Positions 52,452 through 61,162 of a DNA stretch of 64,000 nt are shown here, piece after piece (position 1 is the first letter of the stretch; every line of letters starts with the position of its first letter). The notes under the pieces were generated by a model. It was not told the origin of the DNA and did not search any database. It saw nothing but the letters and a program-made list of their open reading frames with translations. The position numbers were made by a program, and so were the translations under genes. The stretch comes from Roseibium sp. MMSF_3544 (GTDB lineage Bacteria; Pseudomonadota; Alphaproteobacteria; Rhizobiales; Stappiaceae), in NCBI RefSeq assembly GCF_030732845.1, contig NZ_JASHKA010000006.1, positions 237,878-301,877 of the forward strand, given 5' to 3'.

Positions 52452-53179
52452 TGACCGATTTGCTGGAAGTCACAAGCCTGACCGCAGGCTACGGCGATGG
52501 CCCTGCCATCCTGGACGGTGCGCATCTGAACGTCGAACCGGGCAAGGTCCACTGCATCATAGGCCCGAACGGGGCAGGCAAATCCACCTTGTTGAAAGCA
52601 ATCTGCGGGATGCTGAAGATCCGCAAGGGCGATGTGCGGTTGAAGGGTGAAAGCCTTAAGGGCTTGCGCCCGGACCAGATCCTTAAGAAAGGCATCGCGT
52701 TCGTTCCGCAGGAGCGAGCGCTGTTCCCGAAGATGACGGTTCGCGAAAACCTGCGCATGGGCGGTTACTCGCTGGCCGACAAGTCGGATCTCGAGAGCCG
52801 TATTGATGCGATCGAGGAACGCTTTCCGATCTTGCGTGAGCGCCGGGATCAGCAGGCCGGCACCATGTCCGGCGGCCAGCAGCAGACCCTTGCCATGGCA
52901 CGAACGCTGATCATTAAGCCCGACATCGTGATGCTTGACGAACCGTCGCTCGGCCTCGCTCCGAAGATCGTGCAGGAGATGTTCGACATCATGAAGATGA
53001 TGGCCTCCGAAGGCATAACCATTCTTTTGGTTGAACAGAACGCACTGATGGGACTGAAGAATTCGGACTGGGGTGTCGTGCTCGACCTGGGCCGGACCCT
53101 CTTTGAGGGACCGTCGTCCGAAGTGCTCGCCGATCCCCGCATCCAGGAACTCTACCTCGGCGGCAAGAAAGCCGCCTGA
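52451..53179 (+). CDS. livF: Liv-type ABC ATPase, LivF-like
   Basis: Cytoplasmic ATPase of about 242 residues with Walker A GPNGAGKST, signature MSGGQQQTLAMAR, Walker B VMLDEPSLGLAP and LVEQNALMGL, where the switch histidine is replaced by glutamine as usual in LivF. Pairs with LivG as a heterodimer. Confidence 0.93.
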   Translation: MTDLLEVTSLTAGYGDGPAILDGAHLNVEPGKVHCIIGPNGAGKSTLLKAICGMLKIRKGDVRLKGESLKGLRPDQILKKGIAFVPQERALFPKMTVRENLRMGGYSLADKSDLESRIDAIEERFPILRERRDQQAGTMSGGQQQTLAMARTLIIKPDIVMLDEPSLGLAPKIVQEMFDIMKMMASEGITILLVEQNALMGLKNSDWGVVLDLGRTLFEGPSSEVLADPRIQELYLGGKKAA

Positions 53180-53190
53180 CGGAGGAAAGA

Positions 53191-54069
53191 ATGGCAGACA
53201 TCATTCAAACCGTGATCCTCGGCCTGGCTCTAGGGGGCGTTTTTGCGCTCATGGGCTCCGGATTGAGCCTCATCTTCGGCGTGATGCGGATCGTGAACCT
53301 TGCGCATCCCGCGCTGATAGTCGCCGGTGCCTATATCGCATACTGGGGATTCCGCTTGGCCGGAATCGACCCACTCATCATGCTTCCCGTCGCCGCCTTC
53401 GTACTCGCCGTGGTGGGGATCGTCATCTACAAGCTGATGTTCGAGCGGGATGCCAACTCGGCAAAATACACGCAGATGACCGTGTTGCTGACGTTTGCTC
53501 TTGCGATGATCGTGGAGGGGGCGCTCGGGACCGCGTTTACCAATACCCAGCGCGTTACGTCGCCAAGTTACGCCACCGATGCGTTTTTCATCGGTGACGT
53601 CTTCATACCCAAGGGGCAACTCTACGCCGGGCTTGTGTCGCTAGCGATCATCGGCGGACTGTCGCTGTTCCTTAAGTATTCGCGTTTCGGCTACGCGATC
53701 CGGGCAACGACGCAAAATCGCGAAGCCGCCGAGCTGCTGGGCGTCAACGTCAATTTTGTCGCCATGGCAAGTTTCGCGATAGGCATAGGTCTTGCCGGCG
53801 CGGCCGGCGCCCTCGTGTCCTTCGTGTTTTCCTTCTTCCCGGCCAAACACTGGGAATGGATCGCCATCCTCATGAGCCTCGTTGTTCTGGGTGGCATGGG
53901 GTCTATCCTTGGCACGGTGCTGGCTGCATTCATGCTGAGTGTGGTCGCTGCCTTTGTCGGCGACATCTTCGGCGCCACCTGGTCGACAATGACCTTCTTC
54001 CTCGCCCTCTTCCTCGTATTGCTGATCCGGCCACAAGGTCTGTTCGGCGAGAAGCCGGAGCTCGCGTGA
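53191..54069 (+). CDS. livH: Liv-type ABC permease, LivH-like
   Basis: Inner-membrane permease of about 292 residues. GLALGGVFALMGSGLSLIFG and RIVNLAHPALIVAGAYIAYW are LivH hallmarks, as is YAIRATTQNREAAELLGVNV in the cytoplasmic coupling loop. Starts 11 bases after LivF with GGAGGAAAG before the ATG. Confidence 0.92.
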   Translation: MADIIQTVILGLALGGVFALMGSGLSLIFGVMRIVNLAHPALIVAGAYIAYWGFRLAGIDPLIMLPVAAFVLAVVGIVIYKLMFERDANSAKYTQMTVLLTFALAMIVEGALGTAFTNTQRVTSPSYATDAFFIGDVFIPKGQLYAGLVSLAIIGGLSLFLKYSRFGYAIRATTQNREAAELLGVNVNFVAMASFAIGIGLAGAAGALVSFVFSFFPAKHWEWIAILMSLVVLGGMGSILGTVLAAFMLSVVAAFVGDIFGATWSTMTFFLALFLVLLIRPQGLFGEKPELA

Positions 54070-54071
54070 CC

Positions 54072-55103
54072 ATGGCTATAAACGATACATCAAGCGTCCT
54101 TCAGGCTCGCGAAGCCCACAATGCAAAGCTCGCCAGTGCTCACGACAAGACACGCGTCATCTGGTTTCCGGTAACCCTGCTGGCCGTGCTCCTGATCTTG
54201 CCCGCTCTGCAATTTGCCGGAAACTACAACTATCTGCTGCATCTGGTGCTCTTCACCGCGTGTTACGTAACGATGGCATCCGGCTGGAACGTTTTGGGCG
54301 GTTTTACGGGCTATATCAGCCTGGGCCACAACGTGTTCTTTGCAATTGGCGGTTACTTCGCCGGGATGATCTTCGCGCGCTACGGCGTCTCGACGATCAT
54401 TCTTGCACCCCTGGCCGGTCTCTTGTGCGCAGCTGCCGGTTTCCTCCTCGGGCAGATCATGCTGAAGACCCGTGGGCCGTCATTTATCATCTCGTCGCTG
54501 GCGCTGGTGATGATCGCGCGGATCCTGCTTGATCACTGGCAGTTTGTCGGCGGCGCCAATGGCGTCGCATTGCCGGCGAATGACTTGCCCGTGCAGTGGG
54601 CCAAGTTGCCTTACTACTACGCCTTCGTCCTTCTGGCCGCTTTCACGGTCTGGGCCTGTTACAAGATCAAGCACTCCAAGTTCGGCCTTGGCCTGAGGGC
54701 CATCTCGAAAGACGAGATCAAGGCCGAAAGCGCAGGTATCAACACACGGCTCTACAAACAGCTTGCGTTTGCAATCTCCGCTGCCTTCGTCGGCATGGCG
54801 GGTGCCATCTGGGGCGAATACCTCACTTACATTCGCCCGAATATCTTCACGATCATTCTGGTCAGCGTCTACATGGTGCTGATGTGCATTCTGGGCGGCA
54901 AGGGGACAATTGCCGGACCGGTCATCGGCGCGATCCTGATCCTGGCGTTCAACGAGTTCTTTGTGGCGACGCTCGGTGCCTCGGAAATCAACATTCTGGC
55001 GACTGGTCTGATCATGGCACTGGTGCTGATGTTTTTCCCCCTGGGGATCGTCGGCACCCTCGCCAAAGCGGGCAGGCTGCCACGAGTGCTGAACTGGGAT
55101 TGA
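54072..55103 (+). CDS. livM: Liv-type ABC permease, LivM-like
   Basis: Inner-membrane permease of about 343 residues with a longer hydrophilic N-terminus (MAINDTSSVLQAREAHNAKL) before the first helix. NVLGGFTGYISLGHNVFFAI and GLRAISKDEIKAESAGINTR are LivM hallmarks. ATG 54072 lies two bases after the LivH stop; its own stop overlaps the GST start by one base. Confidence 0.92.
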   Translation: MAINDTSSVLQAREAHNAKLASAHDKTRVIWFPVTLLAVLLILPALQFAGNYNYLLHLVLFTACYVTMASGWNVLGGFTGYISLGHNVFFAIGGYFAGMIFARYGVSTIILAPLAGLLCAAAGFLLGQIMLKTRGPSFIISSLALVMIARILLDHWQFVGGANGVALPANDLPVQWAKLPYYYAFVLLAAFTVWACYKIKHSKFGLGLRAISKDEIKAESAGINTRLYKQLAFAISAAFVGMAGAIWGEYLTYIRPNIFTIILVSVYMVLMCILGGKGTIAGPVIGAILILAFNEFFVATLGASEINILATGLIMALVLMFFPLGIVGTLAKAGRLPRVLNWD

Positions 55104-55888
55104 TGGTCATGACCGAACTTACGCTCCACAACGCGCCGCAATCCACCTGCTCCCAAAGAGTGCGTTATACGCTCCACGCAAAGGGCTTGCCGTTCGAGGA
55201 AAAGAGGCTTGATCTCTTCTCCGGCGATCAGTTGAAAGCAGACTATCTTCAGCTCAACCCGAATGGCGTGGTCCCGACGCTTGAGGACGGCGGGGCGGTG
55301 ATCATCGACAGCGCCGTCGTGATGGAATATCTCGACGAAACCCGCCCAGATCCGGCGCTCAGCCCGGCCGATCCCGTGGCACGGGCGGAAATGCGGTCGA
55401 TGATGCGTTTCATTGACGAGGTGCCGACGCCCGCGGTTCGGGTGCCGAGCTACAATCTCGCCTTTCTTCCGCATTTCCGGGCAATGAGCGAGGAAGATTT
55501 TCAGGCTCTGTGTGACTCAAAGCCGCTCCGCCGGGAATTCCTGATGAAAATGGGACGGACAGGCTTCCCGCAGCAGGAAATGGACGAGGCCACGGGACGC
55601 CTCCGGCGCGGGGTTGAACGCACGGCGGACTGGCTTCAGGCTTCCGGCGGGCCGTGGATCATGGGCGGGAAGATGACGCTCGCGGATGTTTCGATCATGC
55701 CTGTTATCGTTCGGCTTGACGATATTGGCATGGATACGCTCTGGGACGCCCACTCTGGCGTCGCGCGCTGGTTCGAAGCGATCCGGGCAACCCCGGCATT
55801 TGGGAAAACCTATTATTTCGGTTCTCTTTTGACCGAAAAGTACCCGCACCTGGCCGAACGGTTCGCAAAGCCGGGGAGCGCAGCGTGA
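55103..55888 (+). CDS. Glutathione S-transferase family protein
   Basis: Protein of about 261 residues with an N-terminal thioredoxin-like GST domain (TLHNAPQSTCSQRVRYTLHA; NPNGVVPTLEDG; DSAVVMEYLDE) and a helical C-terminal domain. The active-site region holds Ser14, Thr15, Cys16 and Ser17, so thiolation by Cys or activation by Ser is possible. The start is ATG 55103 (or ATG 55109). Its translational overlap with LivM ties it to the imported substrate, perhaps an electrophile or an aryl ether as in LigE/LigF-type enzymes, or an isomerisation; not decided by sequence. Confidence 0.86.
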   Translation: MVMTELTLHNAPQSTCSQRVRYTLHAKGLPFEEKRLDLFSGDQLKADYLQLNPNGVVPTLEDGGAVIIDSAVVMEYLDETRPDPALSPADPVARAEMRSMMRFIDEVPTPAVRVPSYNLAFLPHFRAMSEEDFQALCDSKPLRREFLMKMGRTGFPQQEMDEATGRLRRGVERTADWLQASGGPWIMGGKMTLADVSIMPVIVRLDDIGMDTLWDAHSGVARWFEAIRATPAFGKTYYFGSLLTEKYPHLAERFAKPGSAA

Positions 55889-55891
55889 ACC

Positions 55892-56338
55892 ATGCAGGCA
55901 TTTCCTTACATCATGGCTGCAATCTTTCTGGGAGCCACGATATCCGCGCAGCCCGCCATGAACGCGATGCTTGCACGATCGATCGGCTCGGCATTCGGAG
56001 CTTCCGCGATTTCCATTGCGGTCGCGCTGGCGCTGATCCTGCTGGTTCTCGGCATAACCGGCGCTGGCCGGATCAACGGTGAAACGCTGGCGGCAGTCCC
56101 CTGGTGGGTCTTTCTGTCCGGCCTGGTCGGCATGTTGTTCGTGACGGGCGGGGTGGTCATCGCACCTGTAACAGGAGCGTTGATCTTCTTCGTTTGCGTT
56201 GTCGCGGGGCAGCTGATCGGGTCGGTTTTCGCAGACCATTACGGCGCATTCGGCCTCCAGGTCCGGGAGATCTCGGTTATGCGGATACTGGGCATCATGC
56301 TGGTGCTGCTGGGCGCAATCATAGTCACGAAATGGTGA
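55892..56338 (+). CDS. Small DMT-superfamily membrane protein (YdcZ/DUF606 type)
   Basis: Integral membrane protein of about 148 residues with five predicted helices. Motifs of the YdcZ family are seen: ISAQPAMNAMLARSIGSAFG, PWWVFLSGLVGMLFVTGGVV, and VVAGQLIGSVFADHYGAFGL. Members are thought to be small drug/metabolite transporters, sometimes paired; this copy is single. ATG lies three bases after the GST stop. It ends the LacI-controlled operon and may export a product. Confidence 0.85.
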   Translation: MQAFPYIMAAIFLGATISAQPAMNAMLARSIGSAFGASAISIAVALALILLVLGITGAGRINGETLAAVPWWVFLSGLVGMLFVTGGVVIAPVTGALIFFVCVVAGQLIGSVFADHYGAFGLQVREISVMRILGIMLVLLGAIIVTKW

Positions 56339-56353
56339 CGAAGATGGAAATTC

Positions 56354-56366
56354 ATCCAATTTGGAC
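56354..56366. promoter_or_regulatory. Near copy of the GTCCA-N3-TGGAC operator
   Basis: ATCCA-ATT-TGGAC at 56354-56366 matches the palindromes at 41770 and 46643 except for the first base. It lies in the 118-base gap before the M24-fold gene at 56457, so the 2-oxoacid dehydrogenase operon may belong to the same regulon. Confidence 0.45.
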
Positions 56367-56456
56367 GGTTTCGCTGTCGAGGCACTGTCCAAGGCAAATT
56401 AAAGACAATCAACGCCACTCAGCTGGCTGAACCCGACCAGGAGAGGACGGTACCCC

Positions 56457-57752
56457 ATGAATGCACTGACCCCGAACATTTTGACGCCGCAGGATCTGGA
56501 GCCCCACTGGCGTTGGGAAGGCCGTCTTCCGGCCTGGGGCCATACGTCGGTGGATTTCGAACGCCGCATCGATCACGACCGTTTGCGCCGGTATCGCCTG
56601 AGCCGCACACGCCAGGCTCTCAAATCATCGCCGGCAGGCACGCTGTTGCTCTTCGACGTCAACAATATCCGTTACGTTTCGGCCACCAAGATCGGCGAAT
56701 GGGAGCGCGACAAGATGTGCCGGTTCTGCCTTTTAACCGGTGATGACAGCCCTTACGTCTGGGACTTCGGCTCCGCTGCGGTCCATCACAAGAAGTTCTC
56801 CGACTGGCTGGAACCCGACCACTGCCGCGCAGGCGTTGTTGGCATGCGCGGGACGATCCCGCCGGAGTTCGGGCTGATGCGTAAATATGCCAGGGAGATC
56901 GCGGGTCTGATCCGCGATGCAGGTATGGCCGACATGCCGGTGGGAGTCGACTACGCCGAGACGTCCATGTTTCATGCGCTTAAGGAAGAAGGCCTCAATG
57001 TCATCGATGGCCAGCAGATCATGCTTGCGGCCCGGGAGATCAAGAACTGGGACGAGATCCAGCTTCTCACGCAGGCGGCCTCCATGGTCGATGGCGTTTA
57101 TCACATGATCTATGAGGAGCTGAAACCGGGCGTGCGCGAGAACGATATCGTCGCCCTGTCCAACAAGATGCTCTACGAGATGGGCTCGGATGATGTGGAG
57201 GCGATCAACGCCATCTCCGGCGAGCGCTGCAACCCGCATCCGCACAATTTCACCGATCGGTACTTCCGGCCTGGCGATCAGGCATTTTTTGATATTCTTC
57301 AGTCCTATCAGGGATATCGGACCTGTTACTACCGGACCTTCAACATCGGACGTGCAACGCCTGCGCAGCGCGATGCCTATGTCAAAGCTCGCGAGTGGAT
57401 CGACGCCTCCATCGAAATGATCAGGCCAGGTGTCTCGACCGACAAGGTGGCCAAGGTCTGGCCTAAGGCCGAAGAATTCGGGTTTCCGAATGAAGACGCT
57501 GCCTTCGGACTTCAGTTCGGTCACGGACTGGGGCTGGCGCTGCACGAACGGCCCATCATTTCGCGTGCGGTCTCGCTGGAGCATCCGATGGAAATCAAGA
57601 CCGGCATGGTCTTCGCGCTCGAGACCTATTGCCCGGCGGCCGACGGCTATTCGGCGGCCAGGATCGAGGAAGAGGTCGTTGTCACCGACACCGGCGTGGA
57701 GGTCATCAGTCTCTTCCCGGCCGAGGAACTGCCCATCGCCAACAGATACTAA
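56457..57752 (+). CDS. M24 (creatinase/aminopeptidase P) superfamily protein with an altered metal site
   Basis: Protein of about 431 residues with a creatinase-type N-terminal domain (GTLLLFDVNNIRYVSATKIG) and a pita-bread C-terminal domain. Expected metal ligands are Asp279 (FFDI), a second Asp, His356 (FGHGLGL), Glu389 (ALET) and Glu404 (ARIEEEV). In the GY-x-x-D-x-T-R-T-F pattern the second Asp position is Cys290 (GYRTCYYRTF). The family includes Xaa-Pro peptidases, creatinase (metal-free) and the DMSP lyase DddP, so a lyase or hydrolase activity other than peptidase is likely. First gene of the operon; ATG 56457 follows GAGAGGACGG. Confidence 0.85.
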   Translation: MNALTPNILTPQDLEPHWRWEGRLPAWGHTSVDFERRIDHDRLRRYRLSRTRQALKSSPAGTLLLFDVNNIRYVSATKIGEWERDKMCRFCLLTGDDSPYVWDFGSAAVHHKKFSDWLEPDHCRAGVVGMRGTIPPEFGLMRKYAREIAGLIRDAGMADMPVGVDYAETSMFHALKEEGLNVIDGQQIMLAAREIKNWDEIQLLTQAASMVDGVYHMIYEELKPGVRENDIVALSNKMLYEMGSDDVEAINAISGERCNPHPHNFTDRYFRPGDQAFFDILQSYQGYRTCYYRTFNIGRATPAQRDAYVKAREWIDASIEMIRPGVSTDKVAKVWPKAEEFGFPNEDAAFGLQFGHGLGLALHERPIISRAVSLEHPMEIKTGMVFALETYCPAADGYSAARIEEEVVVTDTGVEVISLFPAEELPIANRY

Positions 57753-57766
57753 CCTCCCCACCTGAC

Positions 57767-57792
57767 CCGGCCCTTCGGGGCCGGAATTTTTT
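57767..57792 (+). terminator. Intrinsic terminator with UUCG loop between the M24 gene and E1 alpha
   Basis: CCGGCCC-TTCG-GGGCCGG (57767-57784) is followed by AA and six T residues. The stable UUCG tetraloop and T-run make it a strong terminator, so downstream genes either rely on read-through or have another promoter not visible in the 52-base gap. Confidence 0.8.
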
Positions 57793-57804
57793 CGAGGCAG
57801 AAAC

Positions 57805-58824
57805 ATGAGCGCCGCCAGGAAGAAGCACAACACCGAAGACTATCTGCGCATGTACAAGCAGATGGTCCGCATTCGTGCCTTTGAGGACAAAGCAAACCAA
57901 CTGTATCTGTCCGCCAAGATGCCGGGCCTGACCCACATGTATTCCGGCCAGGAGGCGGTTGCCGTGGGCATTTGCGAGGCTCTGACGGACGAAGACCGGA
58001 TCACCTCAACGCACAGGGGGCACGGCCACTGCGTCGCCAAGGGTGCAAATTTCCGGGAAATGTTCTGCGAGTTGCTCGGCAAGGAAGAAGGTTATTGCAG
58101 GGGCAAAGGCGGCTCAATGCACATTGCCGACCAGGCCAACGGCAATCTGGGCGCCAATGCTATCGTCGGCGGCTCCATGGGCATTGCCACCGGTGCCGCT
58201 CTGTCTGCCAAGAGGCTCGGCAAGGATTTCGTCACGGTCTGCTTCTTCGGCGACGGCGCAACGGCACAGGGCCTCTGGTACGAAGTCATGAACATGGCGG
58301 CCCTGTGGAAGCTGCCGGTCATCTATGCCTGCGAAAACAACGGTTACAGCGAATATACGAAGACGGACGAAATCGCGGCCGGGTCGCTCGTCAAACGTGC
58401 CGAAGCCTTCGGCATCGAGGCATTCCAGGTGGACGGTCAGGATGTTCTTGCCGTCAATGAATTGACCAGCCGGCTTGCGGGTCGCTGCCGCAAGGGCGAG
58501 GGGCCATTCTTTATCGAACTCGACACGTATCGCTACCACGGTCACCACGTCGGCGATATCAACCGAGACTACTACCGCACCAAGGAGGAAGAGGCGGAGT
58601 GGAAAGACATCCGCGATCCGATCACGAATTTCGGCAAGTCGCTGATCGACCAGAAGATGTTTACCGCCGAAGAACTTGTGGCGATTGACAACGACATTGC
58701 CGCCGATGCCGAGGCGGCGGTCGACTATGCCCTCAAGGCCCCGTATCCGGACGGCTCGGAAGTCGACATGCATGTCTTTGCCGGCGTCGACCACGCCCTG
58801 GATTACCTCAGAGGAGCCCGCTGA
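57805..58824 (+). CDS. 2-oxoacid dehydrogenase E1 alpha (pyruvate/acetoin type)
   Basis: Thiamine diphosphate-dependent subunit of about 339 residues. The TPP/Mg motif begins at Gly149-Asp-Gly (FFGDGATAQG) and ends with ENN (177-179); THRGHGH near residue 70 holds active-site histidines. It resembles PdhA and acetoin dehydrogenase AcoA more than branched-chain E1 alpha, by motif spacing. It overlaps E1 beta by one base and should form a heterotetramer that decarboxylates a 2-oxoacid or cleaves acetoin and passes the acyl group to a lipoyl domain. Confidence 0.91.
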   Translation: MSAARKKHNTEDYLRMYKQMVRIRAFEDKANQLYLSAKMPGLTHMYSGQEAVAVGICEALTDEDRITSTHRGHGHCVAKGANFREMFCELLGKEEGYCRGKGGSMHIADQANGNLGANAIVGGSMGIATGAALSAKRLGKDFVTVCFFGDGATAQGLWYEVMNMAALWKLPVIYACENNGYSEYTKTDEIAAGSLVKRAEAFGIEAFQVDGQDVLAVNELTSRLAGRCRKGEGPFFIELDTYRYHGHHVGDINRDYYRTKEEEAEWKDIRDPITNFGKSLIDQKMFTAEELVAIDNDIAADAEAAVDYALKAPYPDGSEVDMHVFAGVDHALDYLRGAR

Positions 58825-59822
58825 TGACGCGCGAAATCACCTTGTCCAAGGCAGTCAACGAAGCCATCGCCGAGGAAATGCGCCGCGATCCGACGATCTT
58901 TCTGCTAGGAGAAGACGTGGCGGAAGCCGGAACCCCTTTCAAGGTCCTGTCAGGCCTTGTCGAAGAATTCGGAACGGAGAGGATCATCGACACGCCGATC
59001 TCCGAACCTGGTTTCATGGGCATGGCCGTCGGAGCTGCGATGACCGGCTCCCGGCCGATTGTCGACCTCATGTTCGGCGACTTCCTTTATCTGGTCATGG
59101 ATCAGCTATGCAACCAGGCCGCCAAGACCCATTACATGTCCGGCGGCAAACTGAAGGTACCGCTGGTTCTGCGAACGAACATGGGCGCGACCCGGCGCTC
59201 CGCCGCCCAGCACAGCCAGTCGCTTCAGGCCATCGTGGCGCATATTCCCGGCCTCAAGGTGGCGATGCCGTCTTCCGCCTACGAGGCCAAGGGCCTGCTG
59301 AAGACCGCGATCCGTGACGACAATCCGGTCGTGATCTTTGAAGACAAGCTGATGTACCAGGACAAGGCACCGGTGCCGGAGGAAGAATACCTCATCCCCT
59401 TCGGCCAGGCGAATATCAAGCGGGAAGGCCGCGACGTGACCCTGGTCGCCACGTCATCCATGGTTCAGGTAGCCGAGGAAGCGGCCGAAACCCTCGCACG
59501 TGAGGGGATCAGCGCCGAGGTCATTGACCCGCGCACCATCGTGCCGCTCGACGAACAGACGATCATCGACTCCGTGCGCAAGACCTCGCGCGCCATCGTT
59601 ATTGACGAAGGCCACCAGAGCTACGGCGTGACCGCGGAGATCGCCGCGCGGATCAGCGAGAAGGCGTTTTATCATCTCGACGCCCCGGTGATCCGGATGG
59701 GAGCGATGGATGTCCCGGTTCCCTTCTCTCCAGCGTTGGAGGACCTGACGGTTCCAACGTCTGAAGGCGTTGCTGAAAACGCCCGCCGGATCTGCCGTGG
59801 GGAGCTTGTTCATGCCGCATGA
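58824..59822 (+). CDS. 2-oxoacid dehydrogenase E1 beta
   Basis: Partner subunit of about 332 residues with the transketolase-type pyrimidine-binding domain (LLGEDVAEAGTPFKVLSGLV, DTPISEPGFMGMAVGAAM) and the C-terminal domain (DPRTIVPLDEQTIIDSVRK). No lipoyl domain is fused to its N-terminus, unlike some alphaproteobacterial PdhB proteins. Its end overlaps the lipoyl protein gene by 11 bases, indicating coupled translation. Confidence 0.92.
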   Translation: MTREITLSKAVNEAIAEEMRRDPTIFLLGEDVAEAGTPFKVLSGLVEEFGTERIIDTPISEPGFMGMAVGAAMTGSRPIVDLMFGDFLYLVMDQLCNQAAKTHYMSGGKLKVPLVLRTNMGATRRSAAQHSQSLQAIVAHIPGLKVAMPSSAYEAKGLLKTAIRDDNPVVIFEDKLMYQDKAPVPEEEYLIPFGQANIKREGRDVTLVATSSMVQVAEEAAETLAREGISAEVIDPRTIVPLDEQTIIDSVRKTSRAIVIDEGHQSYGVTAEIAARISEKAFYHLDAPVIRMGAMDVPVPFSPALEDLTVPTSEGVAENARRICRGELVHAA

Positions 59823-61143
59823 TGTGATCATGCCCGCGCTCGGTATGGCTCAGGACACAGGCCAGATTCTCGCCTGGCACAAGAAGCCGGGCGAGGCTGT
59901 CGAGGAAGGGGACGTCCTTTTCGAAGTGGAGACCGACAAGGCTGCCATGGAAGTCGAAGCTCAGTCCGGGGGCTATCTGACCGACGTCACCGTCGAGGCC
60001 GGCGCCGAGGTGCCGGTCGGTCAGATCATCGCGTCGATCTCCGAAACACCCGAAGGCGAGGGCGGGGCGTCCGCCTCCCAAGAACCGGAAAGCCCGCCCG
60101 AACCAGCCCCCGAGCAGGAAGCGATCGCAGGCGACAAGGTCATCATGCCTGCACTCGGCATGGCCCAGGACACGGGTCTTATCATTTCCTGGGCGAAACG
60201 GCCGGGCGACCAGGTGTCAGCGGATGACGTCCTGCTGGAAGTGGAAACCGACAAGAGCGCCATGGAAGTGCCTGCCGGGTACGACGGATATGTTGCCGAA
60301 ATCTTCGCCGAGGCCGGTGAAAACGTTCCGGTTGGAAATGTCATCGCCATCATTTCCGCGCGGAAACCGGAGGCACCGGTAAAACGGTCCACCAAAAGTG
60401 GCCAGCCGGAGGAAGACGCAAACCCGAAACCCGCTGAAGCAGTTGACGCGACCCTGGCTGCGACACCTTCGACATCTGCTCCCGGGCTCGCTCGGGCAAT
60501 TGCCAGCTCCAGCGACAAACTTCTCGCTTCGCCCAAGGCCAAGCGGCTGGCCAGGGAACAAGGTCTCGATCTGGACCGCCTTATCAAGGCGGGCTATCCG
60601 CAGCCCTATCATGTCGCAGACTTGGAAATCCTGAAGGCGCTACCCGCAGAAACCGCGCCTGTTGCCGCTGTGGCGACTGCGATTTCCCGGCGCGTGACTG
60701 CGGAAGTCGAGTCGTCGGAGTTGAACGGCTTCTTGTCCTGGCTGTCGGACGAACTCGGACATCCCGTCCGCCGCGAAACGGTCCTGGCGGTCTTTGCGGC
60801 GGCTGCGCTACGCACGGTCAACGCAGGCGAAATCGTTATCGGAACGGAAGCGCGCGGCGTTAGCCGCACCTATCTCGACCCGGACCTGAGTGGTTTTGGG
60901 CAGGTTGAACCGGTAGATGCAGATCGGGCGCCCGGCCTGATTGTACGGGATCTCGCCGCGTCACCAGTCACCTCCATTCAGCTAGGCGGCGAAGCGGTTC
61001 CCGTTCTAAGCGTGTGCGGTCGGGGGGAGACGTTTTCACTAACCTGCGAATGCGCCGGCGACACTTTGTCTGGTGAAGCCACGCTGGCGCTTGCCAACGG
61101 ATTTGCCGAGCGGGTGGCTGATCCGCTCCGCCAGCTGCTCTGA
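59812..61143 (+). CDS. Di-lipoyl carrier protein with E3-binding domain and a degenerate E2 core
   Basis: Protein of about 443 residues. Two lipoyl domains carry the lysines to be lipoylated, Lys43 (VETDKAAMEV) and Lys148 (VETDKSAMEV). An E3/E1-binding domain follows at about 238-276 (LASPKAKRLAREQGLDLDRL). Residues about 285-443 retain faint similarity to an E2 acyltransferase core but lack the HxxxDG-type catalytic motif and are too short. It would thus carry and present acyl groups while catalysis is left to the separate protein at 62622. ATG 59812 overlaps E1 beta. Confidence 0.88.
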   Translation: MPHDVIMPALGMAQDTGQILAWHKKPGEAVEEGDVLFEVETDKAAMEVEAQSGGYLTDVTVEAGAEVPVGQIIASISETPEGEGGASASQEPESPPEPAPEQEAIAGDKVIMPALGMAQDTGLIISWAKRPGDQVSADDVLLEVETDKSAMEVPAGYDGYVAEIFAEAGENVPVGNVIAIISARKPEAPVKRSTKSGQPEEDANPKPAEAVDATLAATPSTSAPGLARAIASSSDKLLASPKAKRLAREQGLDLDRLIKAGYPQPYHVADLEILKALPAETAPVAAVATAISRRVTAEVESSELNGFLSWLSDELGHPVRRETVLAVFAAAALRTVNAGEIVIGTEARGVSRTYLDPDLSGFGQVEPVDADRAPGLIVRDLAASPVTSIQLGGEAVPVLSVCGRGETFSLTCECAGDTLSGEATLALANGFAERVADPLRQLL

Positions 61144-61162
61144 CGAACGAAAGGCACCGATC

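Noticed and set aside
56457..57752. Naming the M24-fold protein DddP (DMSP lyase)
   Set aside because: General fold agrees, but a metal-ligand Asp kept by DddP is Cys here and the N-terminal region differs; only the superfamily is supported.
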